64,000 bases of DNA from Buddleja alternifolia (GCA_019426215.1 CM033399.1:20903022-20967021); one strand, 5' to 3'; positions 46,230 through 59,385 are shown, numbered from the stretch's first letter. Translations and numbers: made by a program. Notes: a model not told the origin generated them from the sequence alone.

Positions 46230-48342
46230 CAATCATTGATTTTCATATTTAATTGAGTTTATGTGATCTATGATATGCATATTATGTGTTTTTGAAGCAT
46301 GCGATTATGTATTAATTAAATCTGCGTTTTTATGGTTTAAAGCATGGATTTTGATTTTTTATATTTATTGTATATTTGGGTACATTTGTGATGCATGTAA
46401 AAAATGAAAACGAGCAAAAATGAGGCTCGAAGAGCCCTCGAGAATCTGCGCACAACAGTTGCGCGCTTGCACAGCACATGCACGAGCTGTGCGCGCACTG
46501 CTGCTGCACAACGTGCACACATGGCCTAGCCACCTGCACACGGCCCGTCGGGTCATGTGCTCAGCCCAACGATTCATGTGTTTCGAGACCAGATTTGCTG
46601 ATTTGGGTCCGGGATCCGGGTCTGTAAATGGGCTTTGTGTTGGCTAGGAATTGAAATTTGGGTTTGGATAAATTTAATTATTCGGGTGGGTCAAAAAGAT
46701 GATGACCCGATATAATTTAATTAAGCCCAACAAGAAATTTAATCAGTCTAGGCTTATTAATTAGTTTGGGCTTAATTTAATTAATTCCAACTGGGCCCAT
46801 TGGATGGGTGATTTAGACTTAATTAAAAATAGCCCAACAGAAATTAATAAAGTGTGCATATTTTTCCGAATTAATTAATTTTGAGTCCAATCAAATTAAA
46901 TCAAGTAGACCAAAAGGATGGTAACCTGGGTTTGATGAAATCGAGCCCAATAAGATTAATTGGAATTAAATATTTAATTAGAATAATTAAATATTTTTCT
47001 TGGAGATTAATAATTAATTTATGGATTAAATATTATTAGTTTTTCCTTGACTTGGAAATTACTTAGATATTTGAATATAGAATATATATTATTTTTCTTG
47101 GTTGATTAATAATTAATTCTTTAATCAAATAAAAGTTTTTCCATCTAATGATTGCTTTAAATCATAATAAAATAGAATTCCATATTTTATGTATTTATTT
47201 AGTTGGACTAATATTATTTTAATTAAAGGTAGATATACTTAATTTTGAATTTTGTATATCTACGTCATCTAGTAGGATTAAAATGATTTTAATTGAAATA
47301 AATAACATGTAAAAATTGGGAATTTATTAAAGGACATTTTAGTCGGACTAAAATTTTTATATCAACATAAGTGTTTTAATAATGCGAGCATGTATTAATT
47401 GATGCGAGCATGTCTTATGTGATAGAAACACCGATCATGGACTTAGGTTATGTTCGATTTACTTATCTTTGAATGGGTTGTTGTAGTTAAATAATTTAGA
47501 ATTATTTAAGCCCGTAAAGTTTTTTTTTCCGCCTTACCTTAATATGTGATGGCCTATTGGCTTGGGCCCTCTAGAAAAGCCCATGGTCGAGTGTATATGG
47601 ATTTATTTATTTAATTCCATGATGATATTGATAGGCATATTTATTAGTAGAATAATTTATGCATGTTCAATATGTGATAGTTGCGCTATATAAATTGATT
47701 AATGTGCAAAGTGAGACCAAACATTTGATAATTTAAATTCTCTCAAATAAATAATACCGAGTTAGAAAAGGATGTGTGACATTCTCGCCCTCCACTAAGC
47801 CTTCTAAAATTAAAATTACTATAAATGTCTAATGCTTCCAGTTATGGGGACTATACATTTAGAGATAATTTGAAACTTTATTAAGTGCATGGAATGCCTC
47901 AATCGAAGTATATTTCACCCCAGAAACCTATTCCGTTTCATGATGAAATTCAAATGTTAGATTATAGGAGTTAGTGAGAATGAATTTGGGTAGTTCACGA
48001 GCTTAGAAATCTGTTCGGTTGCGGTTTGGTGAACTATGGGGAAAGGTATTGAAATATTTATTGGATAAATTGATGTTAGACATCACTTCAATTAATTGAT
48101 GGGCCAGGAATCACTTAGGTTGCAACCCATGTAATTAGTTGAGGACCTCAATACCCATTGTGGAATTGATGTCAAGTCAATGATGATTCCTGATTTTCAC
48201 ATGGGAGTGTGGGATTTGAAAAATGCAGTGGGAGCCTAGATCAATTTTAAGTCCTTAATTTTTCTTGGTTAAGTCAAATACAAGTAATCTAATTTAATCT
48301 GGTTTATTTCTGCAGTTATTTTCTCGTTAAATCTCTATCAAA
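46230..48342 (+). other. element B long untranslated leader
   Basis: About 2.1 kb between primer site and gag, mostly AT-rich and without conserved frames. A GC-rich island at about 46440-46545 contains GCGC/GCACAGC ... GCTGTGC/GCGC, able to form a strong hairpin (46461-46496). In retroelements such leaders carry dimerisation and packaging signals; that role here is inferred. Confidence 0.65.
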
Positions 48343-49207
48343 ATGACAAGTCTACTTTCAATACTACTAGAATAGAATACTCTTACTGGACCTAATTATG
48401 TGGACTAGCTTAGAAATTCGACGATTGTCCTCAATATGGAATCTCTGGGATACGTCTTGGAGGCTGATATCGCGGGGGCTCCAGCCAGAACACGAGCCAA
48501 CGAGGAAAAGGTCCAAGCCCATGAAAATGGGTCAAGGACGACATCCGGGTAAAAGGATACATGCTGGGATCTATGACCAATGAAGTTCAAAGGTCACATG
48601 ATAAGATGCCCACTACAAGAGCTATCCTAGCTCACCTGGTAGAGCTCTATGGTGAGCATAGTCGAACTGCACAATATGAGATATCGAAAGAGCTCTTCGG
48701 AGCTAAGATGAAAGAAAGTGAGAAGGTTGGTGATCATGTCCTCAAAATGATTTCGAGGATCGAGAAATTGGAAGCTCTATTTTTCTCGACTTCACCATGA
48801 ACGACACTCTTGAAACTGACTTAATCTTGCAGTCTCTTCCTGATTCCTTCTCCCAATTTGTGGTTAACTTTAACTGCAATGAGATAGAGTGCAATTTAGC
48901 TGGGCTAATGAACAAGTTGGTTAATGCACAATCTCAAATGAAACCTAAGGAAAAGGAAACTGCCTTGGTCATTTCTTCTGGACCTAAAAAGTCTAAGTCT
49001 AAGAAGAACAACAACAAGAAGCAGTCTAGCAAGCTTGGAGCAGAAGGGGGTGTCCTAAAGAGTAAGGGAAAGGCTCAAGGGTTTTATAAGAGCAAAGGGC
49101 CTAAGAAGACAGATAGATGTCTCGAGTGCGGGGAGCTAGGCCACTGGAAGAGAAACTGTACCAAATTAGGCAAAGGCGCAAAAGGTATGGAACTATTTAT
49201 TTTTTAA
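48343..49207 (+). pseudogene. gag: element B gag
   Basis: The ATG at 48343 begins the copia gag block (LTGPNYVDW type). TAG codons at 48373 and 48406, a frameshift near 48520, and another near 48785 spread the gene over three frames. Recognisable blocks: YMLGSMTNEVQRSHDKM (about 48560), ELYGEHSRTAQYEISKELF, LILQSLPDSFSQFVVNF, then a Lys-rich stretch and a knuckle CLECGELGHWKRNC at about 49118-49160. Confidence 0.85.
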
Positions 49208-49219
49208 ACTAATTGTTCT

Positions 49220-49864
49220 ATGACTGTTTTTTCTACTTCATGGATTCTAGACTCAGAAGCTAGTGCCCATGTGTGTTGTTTGGAACAGGATCTGCAGAGA
49301 AGTAGAAAGCTTGGCCATGAAAAAGTGATGATCAAAGTAGGCAGTGGGGAAAGCGTCGCAGCTACTAGAATAGGATCCACTTCTTTATATTTGAATTTCG
49401 GACATTTATTATTTTTAGATGATGTTTTAGTTTTGCCCAAGGGGTTTAAGCACATTGTATCTATTCCCATCTTAGTTAAGATTGGGTATACATTCCATTT
49501 TTCTAAGTTAAATTGCTACATTTATTATGAAAATAAATTAGTTGGCAATGCTTCTTTAGTTAATGGTTTGTATTATTTAAATGTCTGTAATTCATCTGAT
49601 GTGAATGTTGTAACTAAGAAACGTGGTAGCCAAGAAGCTAATTTAAGACTCAACTGGCATCTAAGACTAAACCATGCTGGAGAGCACATGATTCACAAAA
49701 TGGAAAAAAATGGGTTTTTAAGCTCACTGGGATCGGATCCCTATCCAACATGTGAATCATGTCTCTTAGGCAAGATGGCAAGATCACCCTTCACCGGGAC
49801 TTTTAAAAGAGCCACTCAAGTCTTAGAATTAGTGCACACCGATGTTTGCGGACCATTTGGATAA
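49220..49864 (+). pseudogene. pol: element B protease and pre-integrase region
   Basis: Open for 214 codons. The protease motif reads WILDSEAS where copia elements have D-S/T-G, so the catalytic Gly is lost. The pre-integrase zinc region follows (LRLNHAGEHMIHKMEK ... CESCLLGKM), then ELVHTDVCGPFG at the start of integrase, where the frame breaks. Confidence 0.85.
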
Positions 49865-50355
49865 ATGCTAGTGGGGGTTTCTACTACTTCATCACTTTCA
49901 CAGACGATCATTCAAGATATGGTCTAGTGTATCTGAAGAAGCAAAAGTCTGAATCTTTTGAAAGGTTCAAAGAATTCAAAGCTTTGGTAGAAAATCAAAC
50001 TGGGCAGAATATAAAAACCCTGCGATCGGATCGTGGAGGAGAATATGTGAGTGCCGAGATTGATGAACTCCTTAGAGATAAAGGAATAATGTTACAACTA
50101 ACACCACCAGTAACCCCTCAACTAAATGGAGTAGCCGAGCAAAGGAACGGAACTCTGTTGGACATGGTTCATTCCATGCTTAGTTATACTAATTTACCCA
50201 TTTTGTTGTGGGGACACGCGCTCCTTACTGCTACTTATATACTGAACAGATGTCCCTCCAAATCCATTCCTAAGACTCCGCATAAGATGTGGAATAATAG
50301 GAAACTGAGTCTTAATTCATCTTGGAAGGGGGAAAAGGTAGAAAGAATTTTCTAG
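49846..50355 (+). pseudogene. pol: element B integrase core, 3' part deleted
   Basis: Catalytic residues are visible: FTDDHSRYG, LRSDRGGEY and GVAEQRNGT (E). After HKMWNNRKLSL near 50310 the expected C-terminal region (GCEAYV, FVGYP, FYNP motifs, all present in element A) is missing and unrelated codons lead to a stop at 50353-50355. This is an internal deletion of a few hundred bases. Confidence 0.82.
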
Positions 50356-50399
50356 AAGAACAAAATGAAACTCCATCTGTGACATCTGTCTAAGAAAAC

Positions 50400-52093
50400 A
50401 GGCCTAACCCAATAGTAGCACAACCACCACATAGATTTCGTAGAATATCACATGAACCTTAGAGGTAAGGGTATCTACTGCAAGGAGAGCCAGAGCTCCA
50501 TATTGTAGTACAAGAGGGTCATGAAGATGATCTGTGTACCTATGATCAAGCGATGGTGGATACTGACGCTTCACGATGGCGAGAAGCGATGGAAATAGAG
50601 ATGGACTCTATGCAATCAAACTAAGTTTGGACTTTGGTAGATCGTCCTGAAGGTATCAAACCTATAGGATGTAAGTGGATCTACAAAAGAAAGATAGGTA
50701 GCGATGGCAAGGTTGACACCTTTAAAGCCAGGCTCGTAGCGAAAGGGTATAGTCAAAGAGAAGAAATTGACTATCAAGAAACCTTTTCACCCGTGGCCAT
50801 GATAAAGTCCATTCGAATACTGTTATCCATAGCTGCATACTTAGACTATGATATATGGCAGATGGATGTCAAAACGGCTTTTCTAAATGGATTTCTCAAG
50901 GAGGATATCTATATGGAATAACCAAAGGGTTTTGTATGTGAGACCGATATCCATAAAGTATGTAAACTTGAGAGGTCCATATATGGTCTCAAGCAAGCAT
51001 CTAGAAGTTGAAATCTCCATTTTGATGAAGTAGTAAAGGGATATGGCTTCATTAAGAACGAAGATGAACCCTGTGTCTACAAGAAGACTAGTGGGAGTAA
51101 AATATCGTTCTTAGTACTATATGTGAATGACATTCTACTTATAAGGAAATGACGTAGGAATGCTCACCACAGTCAAGAAATAGCTTTCGAGTACGTTTTC
51201 CATGAAAGACTTGGGATAAGTAACTTACATTCTAAGAATTCGTATCTATAGAGATAGAACGAATAGAATGATAGGTCTCTCCCAAGGCCTTTACTTAGAA
51301 AAGGTCCTAAACAGGTTTAGGATGGAAAATTCTAAGAAAGGGTTCCTTCCCATGAGACATGAAGTACACTTGTCCAAATTTATGTGTCCTCAAAGTGAGG
51401 AAGATAGAGAAGAGATGAGTAAAGTGCCCTATGCCTCTGCAGTTGGTAGCCTAATGTATGCAATGCTGTGTACAGGACCTGACATTGCCTATGCTATGAG
51501 CGTGGTGAGTCGATTTTAGGCAAACTCGGGAAAAGAACATTGGATAGTTGTGAAGAATATCCTAAAGTATCTTAAAAGAACTATAGATATGATTCTCATC
51601 TATGGAGGTGGAAACCTGAAGATGGAAGGTTACATTGACTCGGATTTCCAGTCTGATGTCGATGACCGTAAATCCACTTCAGGGTTTGTTTTCACGCTTA
51701 ATGGTGGGGCGGTGTCTTGAAAAAGTTCCAAGTAAAGCACAACTGCGGATTTCACCACTAAAGCTTAATATGTGGCTGCCTGAAGAAGTTGTTTGTATGA
51801 GAAAGTTCCTTGGAGAACTTGAAGTGGTTCCTAGCTCACAGCTCCCGTTACCACTTTATTGTGATAACAATGAAGCAATAGCGCAAGCTAAGGAACCAAG
51901 GTCTCATAACTAGTCTAAACACATTGAGAGAAGATTTTATATCATTAGAGAGATCGTTGGCAGAGGAGATTTAGCAGTGCAGAAAATAGCCTCAGCTGAC
52001 AATATAGCTGACCCATTTACCAAACCACTACCTCAGGCTGTTCTGGACCGACACCTGGAAGTGATGGGTATAAGGTACCACAATGAGTATTGA
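50400..52093 (+). pseudogene. pol: element B RT and RNase H
   Basis: The RT block 50634-50921 is well kept (GCKWIYKRKIGSDGKVDTFKARLVAKGY, MDVKTAFLNG). The catalytic motif reads YVND instead of YVDD (about 51120). RNase H blocks are at 51268-51519 and 51635-51913. Pol ends at TGA 52091-52093. Many stops. Confidence 0.85.
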
Positions 52094-52096
52094 GTG

Positions 52097-52108
52097 CAAG
52101 TGGGAGAA
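52097..52108 (+). promoter_or_regulatory. element B polypurine tract
   Basis: CAAGTGGGAGAA directly before the 3' LTR, the typical copia tract. Confidence 0.8.
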
Positions 52109-53866
52109 TTTTAGGAGTATGCCCTCAGATGCCATAGAGGATAGAATGATAGGTCATCTATCTTGTAATTAACTTATCTTCATATTAGTAATAAAGGCAT
52201 TATTTGGTTTTCACTTAAATCTTATCTGCATCTATAAGTAGTGTAAAACGCTTTTGTCCTTGTTTTCAGTGCGATCCCTCTACTTAAAGATTGGCACTAG
52301 GGAGATCGATCTCGATTACCAAAAATAAGTTCGCAAGTAAAGTGAAGTCTTTAATGGACAAATAAAGACTTAGTACACTTGTACAATCTTATCTCTAACA
52401 TGGGAGTGCCTGTCTGGTACCATAGGATGGTAGGAGATTAAGATTGTAGGCACACAGTGGAACTGATATGCTCGAACACGACTCGCATCGGTTCTGTCAT
52501 ATGGGTTTTCACTCTGTGATTGTCAATGATAGAACTGATTATGCGTAATAAGTGTAAGTGAACCATTGACCTGAAACATCATGCTGAAGGTGCATTTGTG
52601 ACATCAAGTATTTCATTAGAGTAGTTAGACCCAATTCACCCGTTGGTGGGTTCAACCTCGAAATGCGGCTTGATGGGCAAATGGTAGTCTTAGTTGATAT
52701 CTAGATGTGATTTATTCTCTCATAAGTGAGTGAGAAAGTACCCTATATGATTATAGATAAATAGAGATCAAAGTCTTTGGCCAAAGCATAAAGAGACGAT
52801 TGTGCTAGGCACTAAATCAATCTCACTAATCTCGTATTATTATAATTAATATATATGGTCAATTCTAGTGAGTTTGGCATAACCATGACTCTCACTTGAC
52901 TGGGGTACACAAACAAAGGGTTTATACTTATACGGTATTTACGATTGGAAGGTTGTGGAATGATCCATTCATTCGTTTTTCATTTGGGCTACGAAGTGGG
53001 CCACGTGACTGGCTAGGTGTTATCCACTTCCTTTAGTTTCCTCTTATTGCCAGATGAAACGAACCGAAAGAGTCGCGCTAAAGAATTGATAAAGAAAAAT
53101 TGAAAAAAGGATTTTCTATTTTATTTTTGGAGAGATTTAATTTATTGGATAGATTAAATAATTAATTAATTACTTATTGGATAAGATAATTAATTTAAAG
53201 GATAAGATTAATTATTAATTAATTTCTTAGAGAAATATATTAATGAATTAATTTATCTAATTAATTTTATTATTCGATTAATTTATTTATTTATTAAATA
53301 AATTATTAATTGAATAAACAATTAATTAAACAAAGCAAAAGAAAATCCGGGCCCCGTATGGGGAGTCCTCATTAGGGCTAGGTTGGATGATCAATTTGGT
53401 CTCTTTTGTTGTCTTAGTCAATAAGTCATTGAGATATAAAAGACTTCTTTTAACTTCAACCTAGATAGAATAATAACAACAATTTCATTGTAACTCTCCA
53501 AGAAAAGAAAAAGGAAAAATATCCTCCCCCTCTATACAGTCGTCGACCATATAGGGAAGAAAGGGATTTTTTCATCATCAATTCGTGCGTGATAATTTAG
53601 AGACAACGTGCTTCGCTGTTTGGATTAATTTTCAAGAAACATCAAGAAATCAAGATTTGAAGAATAAGAGAATTCAAGAATTTGATCAATTCGAAGTTTT
53701 GAAGAAGAATTGAATTCTACAACAACTTCATTTTAACGAGTAAGTTTTATTCGTTAAGTTTATCGTGCAATTTGAATATGCGATCATTGAATTCAATTTT
53801 AGGTTTTAAAATAAAAATTTTGAAATCCTTCCACTGCGTTTATGTTATTTTTCACGAAACCCAACA
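52109..53866 (+). repeat. element B 3' LTR
   Basis: 1,758 bp, from TTTTAGGAGTATGCC (first G mutated from TGTTAGG) to CCCAACA. Uninterrupted, so it shows the empty site of element C (single GAAGG at about 52950). Confidence 0.92.
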
Positions 53867-53871
53867 GTGCT
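53867..53871. repeat. TSD (GTGCT) right of element B
   Basis: Matches 30405-30409. Confidence 0.85.
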
Positions 53872-55829
53872 AGCCTATATAATTATTTTGGATCTAATCT
53901 AAGCTTATATATGAAGGTAGGAATATATGTGAAAGGTTAATCTCAACACATGAGCCAAACCTTGCCAAGAAATATAGGGTGAGGGGCGAGTTTTTGAGGA
54001 AAATAGAAGATGAAAATTTACTTTCTTTTTCTTTTGTAGTGGACGAAAATTTCACTATGAAATAAAGTGTGTGTGTGGGTGTGTTTTTCTTAACACACAT
54101 ATTTATAGAGAGACTCCTAGGTTTAATTTGATTGGAAGTCAAGATAAAATAAAATCTCCAAGATTTGAGTTTCATCTATCCCTAATCAAACTCTATTAAA
54201 GAGTTTCCTAAAAACAAGGAATTTAGCTTGCAAGCTAACTTGTTCCCTTTTTTTCTCTCCTAAAATATTTTCTTGATTCCAACTTGATCAAGACTTGGAC
54301 AGGATTTAAATCCCCTCCTCAAATCCGTCCGCCACCTCGCCCCCTCTTACACTTGGAGTCCAAAATTTTTATCCAACTTGATTTAATTTTTGACTCCATA
54401 TTTAATTAAATAGTACAACCATTTAATTAAATATTCCATAATAATTAAAGTCCAACCTTAAGTATTATTACTCAATTATTTCTTTAATTCTATTTAATTT
54501 TTGACTTCCTCTACTAATTAAATAAAACCTTGGACTTTACTTAGTCCATTAATTAATTAGTTTTACTTGATTAATTAAATAGTCTGATTAATTGATCTCC
54601 AACCAATTAATTAAATAGTCTAATTCATTGATCTCCAACCAATTAATTAATATTCCTCTTTAGGTAAGTCCTAGACGTTTCTAATTTCACCTCAACTTCC
54701 AAAGTTGATTAATCATTTAATCATATCTTTTAAGCAGGAACCTTAGGAGTTAATGTCTGACCCCTTAGGCTCGTTCATTTTCTAGTAGTAAGTACACTTT
54801 CCAAAAATGACATTGTACGTTTATATATTTAGAAAGTACTAGATTAAATCTTCTTTGATTTAATCCGACCATGAATTATCACCAATAATATCATGATACC
54901 TACAAATCGAAATTACTGTCTAGCAATGGGCCACGAAGACCTAGACACAAACGATTTGAAGATACTCAACATATCATAACCACGATCCTCGCATAAATAA
55001 GATCCCTCCATCAAATTTCCCGGATTGGTATCTCGAGTAATGGCTTAGTCGAAACTCTTACGACCCAATCTCTATGTCTCCTTCATTGCATGATATCGAT
55101 TCATGCAATCCAAACGAGAAAACACTCTGCCTCTTTGGATTGTCATACTTTGGCCAAAGATTCCTTGAACCGATTCAATAAGCAAAACATAGGAAATGTC
55201 TTATTTGCTAAATCAATGATTGATTCCATCTTGGTCTCTCATGTACCTCGACACATAATCATACTATACCCAAGATATCCCATATAACGACTCGCGATGG
55301 AATCATGAGATAAGTCAAAGTATAATCGACTATGCTCAAACTGACAATGGAACCTCAGGTCTATAAGGATTACTCTTATGCCTACGTGATTATAGGAAAT
55401 ACCATATTCGATCAGGATAACCATTTTAGGAATTTCTTGGCAGTTTTGTTCAATTCACCCATTATCCAAATGAGAACCTCGTGTACATCTATGCCTATGG
55501 AATGAGGCACGTTCTCCGAGAACTATGTATACAAGCAAGTCTTTTGGGTTTTTGTCAATATCCCTCATCTTGACAGACTCATCATCGACTTGGAATCTTT
55601 TAAGAATTACGATCTTAGAGACATATTCCATCATTGTCATTCCCGATGTCCGATGATGTCCCATAGTCATGTGTGATTCAAGGGACTTTGTTCTCAGCAT
55701 ATAATAACAATTTAAGAACAAAGATTGCCATAATAAAATTGACTTTAATCATAAGATAAGATTGTCTCACAGAGTTTATTACACAGTAAATGGCGCCCAA
55801 AATTGGCTTGTCGGGCATCTGCTCTAACA
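53872..55829 (-). repeat. element A 3' LTR, main part
   Basis: Ends TGCTCTAACA on the plus strand, which is TGTTAGAGC at the element-sense start. 54331-55829 aligns with the 5' LTR at 61735-63190. TATAAATA is the reverse complement of 54100-54107, so the promoter lies in the part absent from the 5' copy. A GT-rich run sits just below it. Confidence 0.82.
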
Positions 55830-55847
55830 ATCTCCTACTTGGCCCAG
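55830..55847 (-). promoter_or_regulatory. element A polypurine tract region
   Basis: Minus strand CCAAGTAGGAGAT next to the LTR start TGTTAGAGC, a degenerate copia tract. Confidence 0.65.
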
Positions 55848-57562
55848 AGCCAATTGCCCACGTATTTGAAGTCCAACTTCTCTAGATGTCCATCAAACAC
55901 CTTTTGACTAAGGGGTTTGGTGAGTGGGTCAGCTACATTATCTGCTGAGTCTACAGGCTCCACTCGAACGTCACCTCTCGCAATGATCTTCCTGATCAAA
56001 TGGTATCTCCTTCGTATGTGCTCGATTTTTTATGAGGCCTTGGCTCATTTGCTTGCGCAATTACCCCATTGTTATCACAGTACACCAGTACCGAGTTAAT
56101 AATAGATGGAACGACACCCAATTCTTGGATGAAGTTTCTCATCCAAACAGTTTTCTTTGCTGCCTCAGAGGCAACAATGTATTCTGCTTCGGAGGTTGAA
56201 TCAGCAGTAGTCAGTTGCTTGCAACTCTTCTAACTCACTGCTCCACCACTAAGCAGAAAAATAAACCAGAAACTGATTTTAAGTCGTCAATATCATTTTG
56301 GAAACTCGAGTCTATGTAGCACTTTAAATCCACTTCTCCTCCATCGTATACCAACAATAACTCCTTAGTTCTCTTAAGATACTTGAGAATTGTTTTGACG
56401 CCAGCCCAGTGTTCTTCACCGGGATTTGCTTGATAGCGACTGCACACGCTAAGTGCATAAGCTACATCAGGCTTTGTACATATCATCGCATACATAATAC
56501 TTCCAATGGCGGATGCATAAGGTATGTGAGACATCCTCTCCTTCTCAGTCTTAGGGCACATAGACTTGGAAAGAGTGACTCCATGTCTCATAGGCAAGAA
56601 TCCCCTCTTGGATTCTGCCATACTAAATGTCATTAGCACTCAATCTATGTACAAGGATTGGGAGAGTCCCAGCATCCTACTTGATCTCTCTCGATATATC
56701 TTCATACCGAGTACGTAGGAAGCGTCTCCCATATCCTTCATGGAGAATTGATTTGACAACCATACTTTTGTTGATTGCATCCCTATATCATTTTCAATCA
56801 ATAGGATATCATCAACGTAAAGTACTAGAAAGGTAACCGCGCTCCCACTAGCCTTCTTGTACACACATGCTTCATCAACGCTTTGAATATATCCACACTC
56901 TCGTATGACATTATCAAATCATTTGTTCCAGCTTCGGGAAGCTTGTTTTAGTCCATATATGGACCTCTGGATTCTACACACTTTGTGTTCACTCTCCTTC
57001 GATGTAAAACCCTCTGGCTACTACATATATATTTCCTTCTTAATTTCTCCATTGAGGAATGCAGTTTTAACATCCATCTGCCAAATTTTGTAGTCGAAAT
57101 GTGCAGATATGGCTAGAAGTATCCTTATGGATTTCAGCATTGCCACTGGTGAGAAGGCTTCTTCATAGTCAATACCTTGTCTTTGAGTAAACCCTTTCGC
57201 CACTAGGCGTACGTTATAGGTCTCCACCTCTTCATCAACTCCAAGCTTCGCTTGTAAACCCACTTATAGCCTATGGGTTTTATCCCATATGGAGGATCTA
57301 CCAAGGTCCAAATCTTGTTAGAGTGCATGGAGTCCATCTTGGATTTCATAGATTCTAGCCATCTTCCCGAATCGATGTCCAACATCGCTTCCCTATAACT
57401 CTTTTGATCTATATCCAAAAGGGAATCCTCTGACTTGATTTCTTGCAAATGGCCTACCCATCTCTCAGGTGCCCTTGGAAGCCTTTCGGATCTCCTCAGA
57501 GGTGGTGTACTTTTAGCTTGTTCTTTATGAATCGCTTCCTTTGTGGTATCAGGCGAGCTCGT
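55848..57562 (-). pseudogene. pol: element A RT and RNase H
   Basis: RT blocks are at 57448-57203 and 57263-57021 (VRLVAKGFTQRQGIDYEEAF, QMDVKTAFLNGEIKKEIYM). YVDD is intact in VLYVDDILLI at about 56800. Pre-RNase H and RNase H blocks follow from 56639 (ICTKPDVAYALSVCSRYQ, KTILKYLKRTKELLLVY) down to a VADPLT-type end near 55900. Frameshifts and stops separate the blocks. Confidence 0.84.
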
Positions 57563-57915
57563 TTATGGTTCTTGAGGTCTCTTAGTGCTTTGAGTCTCCT
57601 CTAGTTTCACAATCTCGTTATTCCCATCTAATGGAGAATCTTTCTCCAAGAAGGTCGCTTTCCTTGAAACAATCACGGTTTGTTCCAAGGGATTGTAGAA
57701 GTAATATCCAAAAGAGTCTTTCGGATATCCCAGAAACTTACACAACATGGACCTCGGATCTAGTTTGTCTCCCACTTGCTGCTTGACATAAGCAACACAC
57801 CCCCACACCCTTAGGTGTTTATGTGAAAGTGTCCTACCATACCAAATTTCATATGAAACCTTAGGAACACTCTTAGATGGCGCTCTGTTTAACAAATAGG
57901 TTGCAGTTGTCAAAG
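57563..57915 (-). pseudogene. pol: element A integrase, C-terminal part
   Basis: LTTATYLLNRAPSKSVP continues the integrase interrupted at 59386, followed by LRVWGCVAYV, CKFLGYPKDSFGYYFYNP and FLEKD motifs. It shows what element B has lost. Confidence 0.82.
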
Positions 57916-57920
57916 CATAG
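57916..57920. repeat. TSD (CATAG) left of solo LTR D
   Basis: Repeated at 59381-59385. Confidence 0.85.
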
Positions 57921-59380
57921 TGATAAGTCCATATTATACAGTATTTTATGCCCCAATGTGATATGATTTGATCATTGCTTTGATCACTTTTTATCCCTCA
58001 TAATGCTTTGATTGGTATAGATTTTGTCTTGTAGGATACAAGTTGATTTACGCATGAAAGACGAGAAAGGAGATCCAAATTGAGCATGAAATTGAAGTAA
58101 GAAACAAAAGAAGATAGTTGATGAAAGATTATACACAATGCTCATATAAACACGAGATTTTCGTCAACTTAAAAGCCTAATCAGATTAAGATTTCTTCTC
58201 CAATATTGTAGATCACTGTCTTAGCTTCACGTAGCAACTTGAATCACCTCAATCCCACATCTGTAGGGATAGTTATGATTAAAATACAAAAACTGCGAAT
58301 TCAGCGTGAGACGACCGCGGCACAGGACCGCGGTCTTGATTCGAAAAAATGCTTCGCACTTTTTGTGCCGCGGCTTAGTGCCTTGCTGCCCTATTTTTTA
58401 TATCCGACGTTTTTGGTCTTTATAAGGCATTCTTCACTTACCTAAAGGCTGAAAATGCTCTAAAACACCAAGGGGAAGCCATGGGAAGTCCTAAGAAAGC
58501 TTGAAGAGTCATCATCATCATCATTTTCATCATCAAAGCTTGGATTCAAACTTTGTAATAGGGAGTAATTCAACTCTTTCTCTTTGATTTGTGTATCAAC
58601 CATGTCTTATAGAATTGTTGAATCACTTGTTGTTGTAAGTATGAGCTAAGCATCTTTGTGGTTGGGTTATGTGAATACTTTGTGATGTTTTGTGTTTAAT
58701 GAATGATTATTTTCCGGATTTATTACATTCTTGTTACATGTTTGATTTTATGCTTAATGCTTGCATATGCTTGATCACCATGTGTTTGATAAAATGCTTT
58801 GTCTTGAGACCGAGAGGAGATAGATAAAGGGAGATCAAAAAATCAATCATCATAACGTAACAATTGACTAGAGATAGAATCGATTGCGTTGTGTGGCTTT
58901 TTGTGATAAGATGACCCGATTGAATGTAGGATCTTCGTAAACAAAGAATTCCTTTGAACCTAAATGCATGTTAGTTAATTCAATCTTCACTATAGAGATA
59001 TAGGAAGTTGTTAACTAGTATAGGCTTGTTATTTCAAGAGATTGAATAATAAATACATTAGGGGGTTTCGCCATAACAAGAACGTTCTAAGAATCCGGAT
59101 AATTGAGAGTTCATGAACATAGAATAGAACATAGTAGGATCATAACCCAATCACCTCTTTCCATTCGATTTATTATCTTGTTTATCACATAGTTGTCTTT
59201 GATTATTTTCATAGTATAATCAACCATCATCTTATAATTTGATTTAGCTTAGAGTTAGATAATATAGCAATTACGAGCATTGAATCCAATTGTCCCTGTG
59301 GAGACGATACACCCCGGGCTAAATAGTCCACTTTATTAAATTTGCACGACCTAGTATACTTGCTAGGATTTTGCGTGTCA
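57921..59380 (+). mobile_element. solo LTR D inside integrase of A, probably Ty3/gypsy
   Basis: 1,460 bp, TGATAAGTCC to GCGTGTCA, bounded by CATAG on both sides and splitting integrase codons that resume cleanly. A TTTATAAGG box at about 58418-58426 suggests plus orientation. The 3' end (CCTGTGGAGACGATAC then TTTGCACGACC) recalls gypsy LTR ends. No internal domain, so a solo LTR. Confidence 0.78.
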
Positions 59381-59385
59381 CATAG
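59381..59385. repeat. TSD (CATAG) right of solo LTR D
   Basis: Matches 57916-57920. Confidence 0.85.

Larger units (their letters stand above)
30410..53866 (+). mobile_element. element B: copia element nested in the LTR of A
   Basis: The 5' LTR (30410-31251 plus 45281-46216) is split by element C. A tRNA-iMet type primer site TGGTATCAGAGC lies at 46218-46229. Gag to RNase H occupy 48343-52093, followed by a polypurine tract and the 3' LTR at 52109-53866. TSD GTGCT on both sides. Coding parts are heavily mutated, including a protease motif change and a deletion after integrase. Without C it is about 9.4 kb. Confidence 0.9.

Noticed and set aside
46337..46647. Several overlapping frames in the B leader on both strands
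   Set aside because: They come from a Cys/Arg/Ala-rich GC island with stop-poor composition; no family motif and no conservation seen.
48398..48583. Frame over the B gag start
   Set aside because: Wrong frame; gag motifs are read from 48343 in a different frame.
53894..54175. Frame near the B/A boundary
   Set aside because: Lies across the promoter part of A's LTR; no protein similarity.
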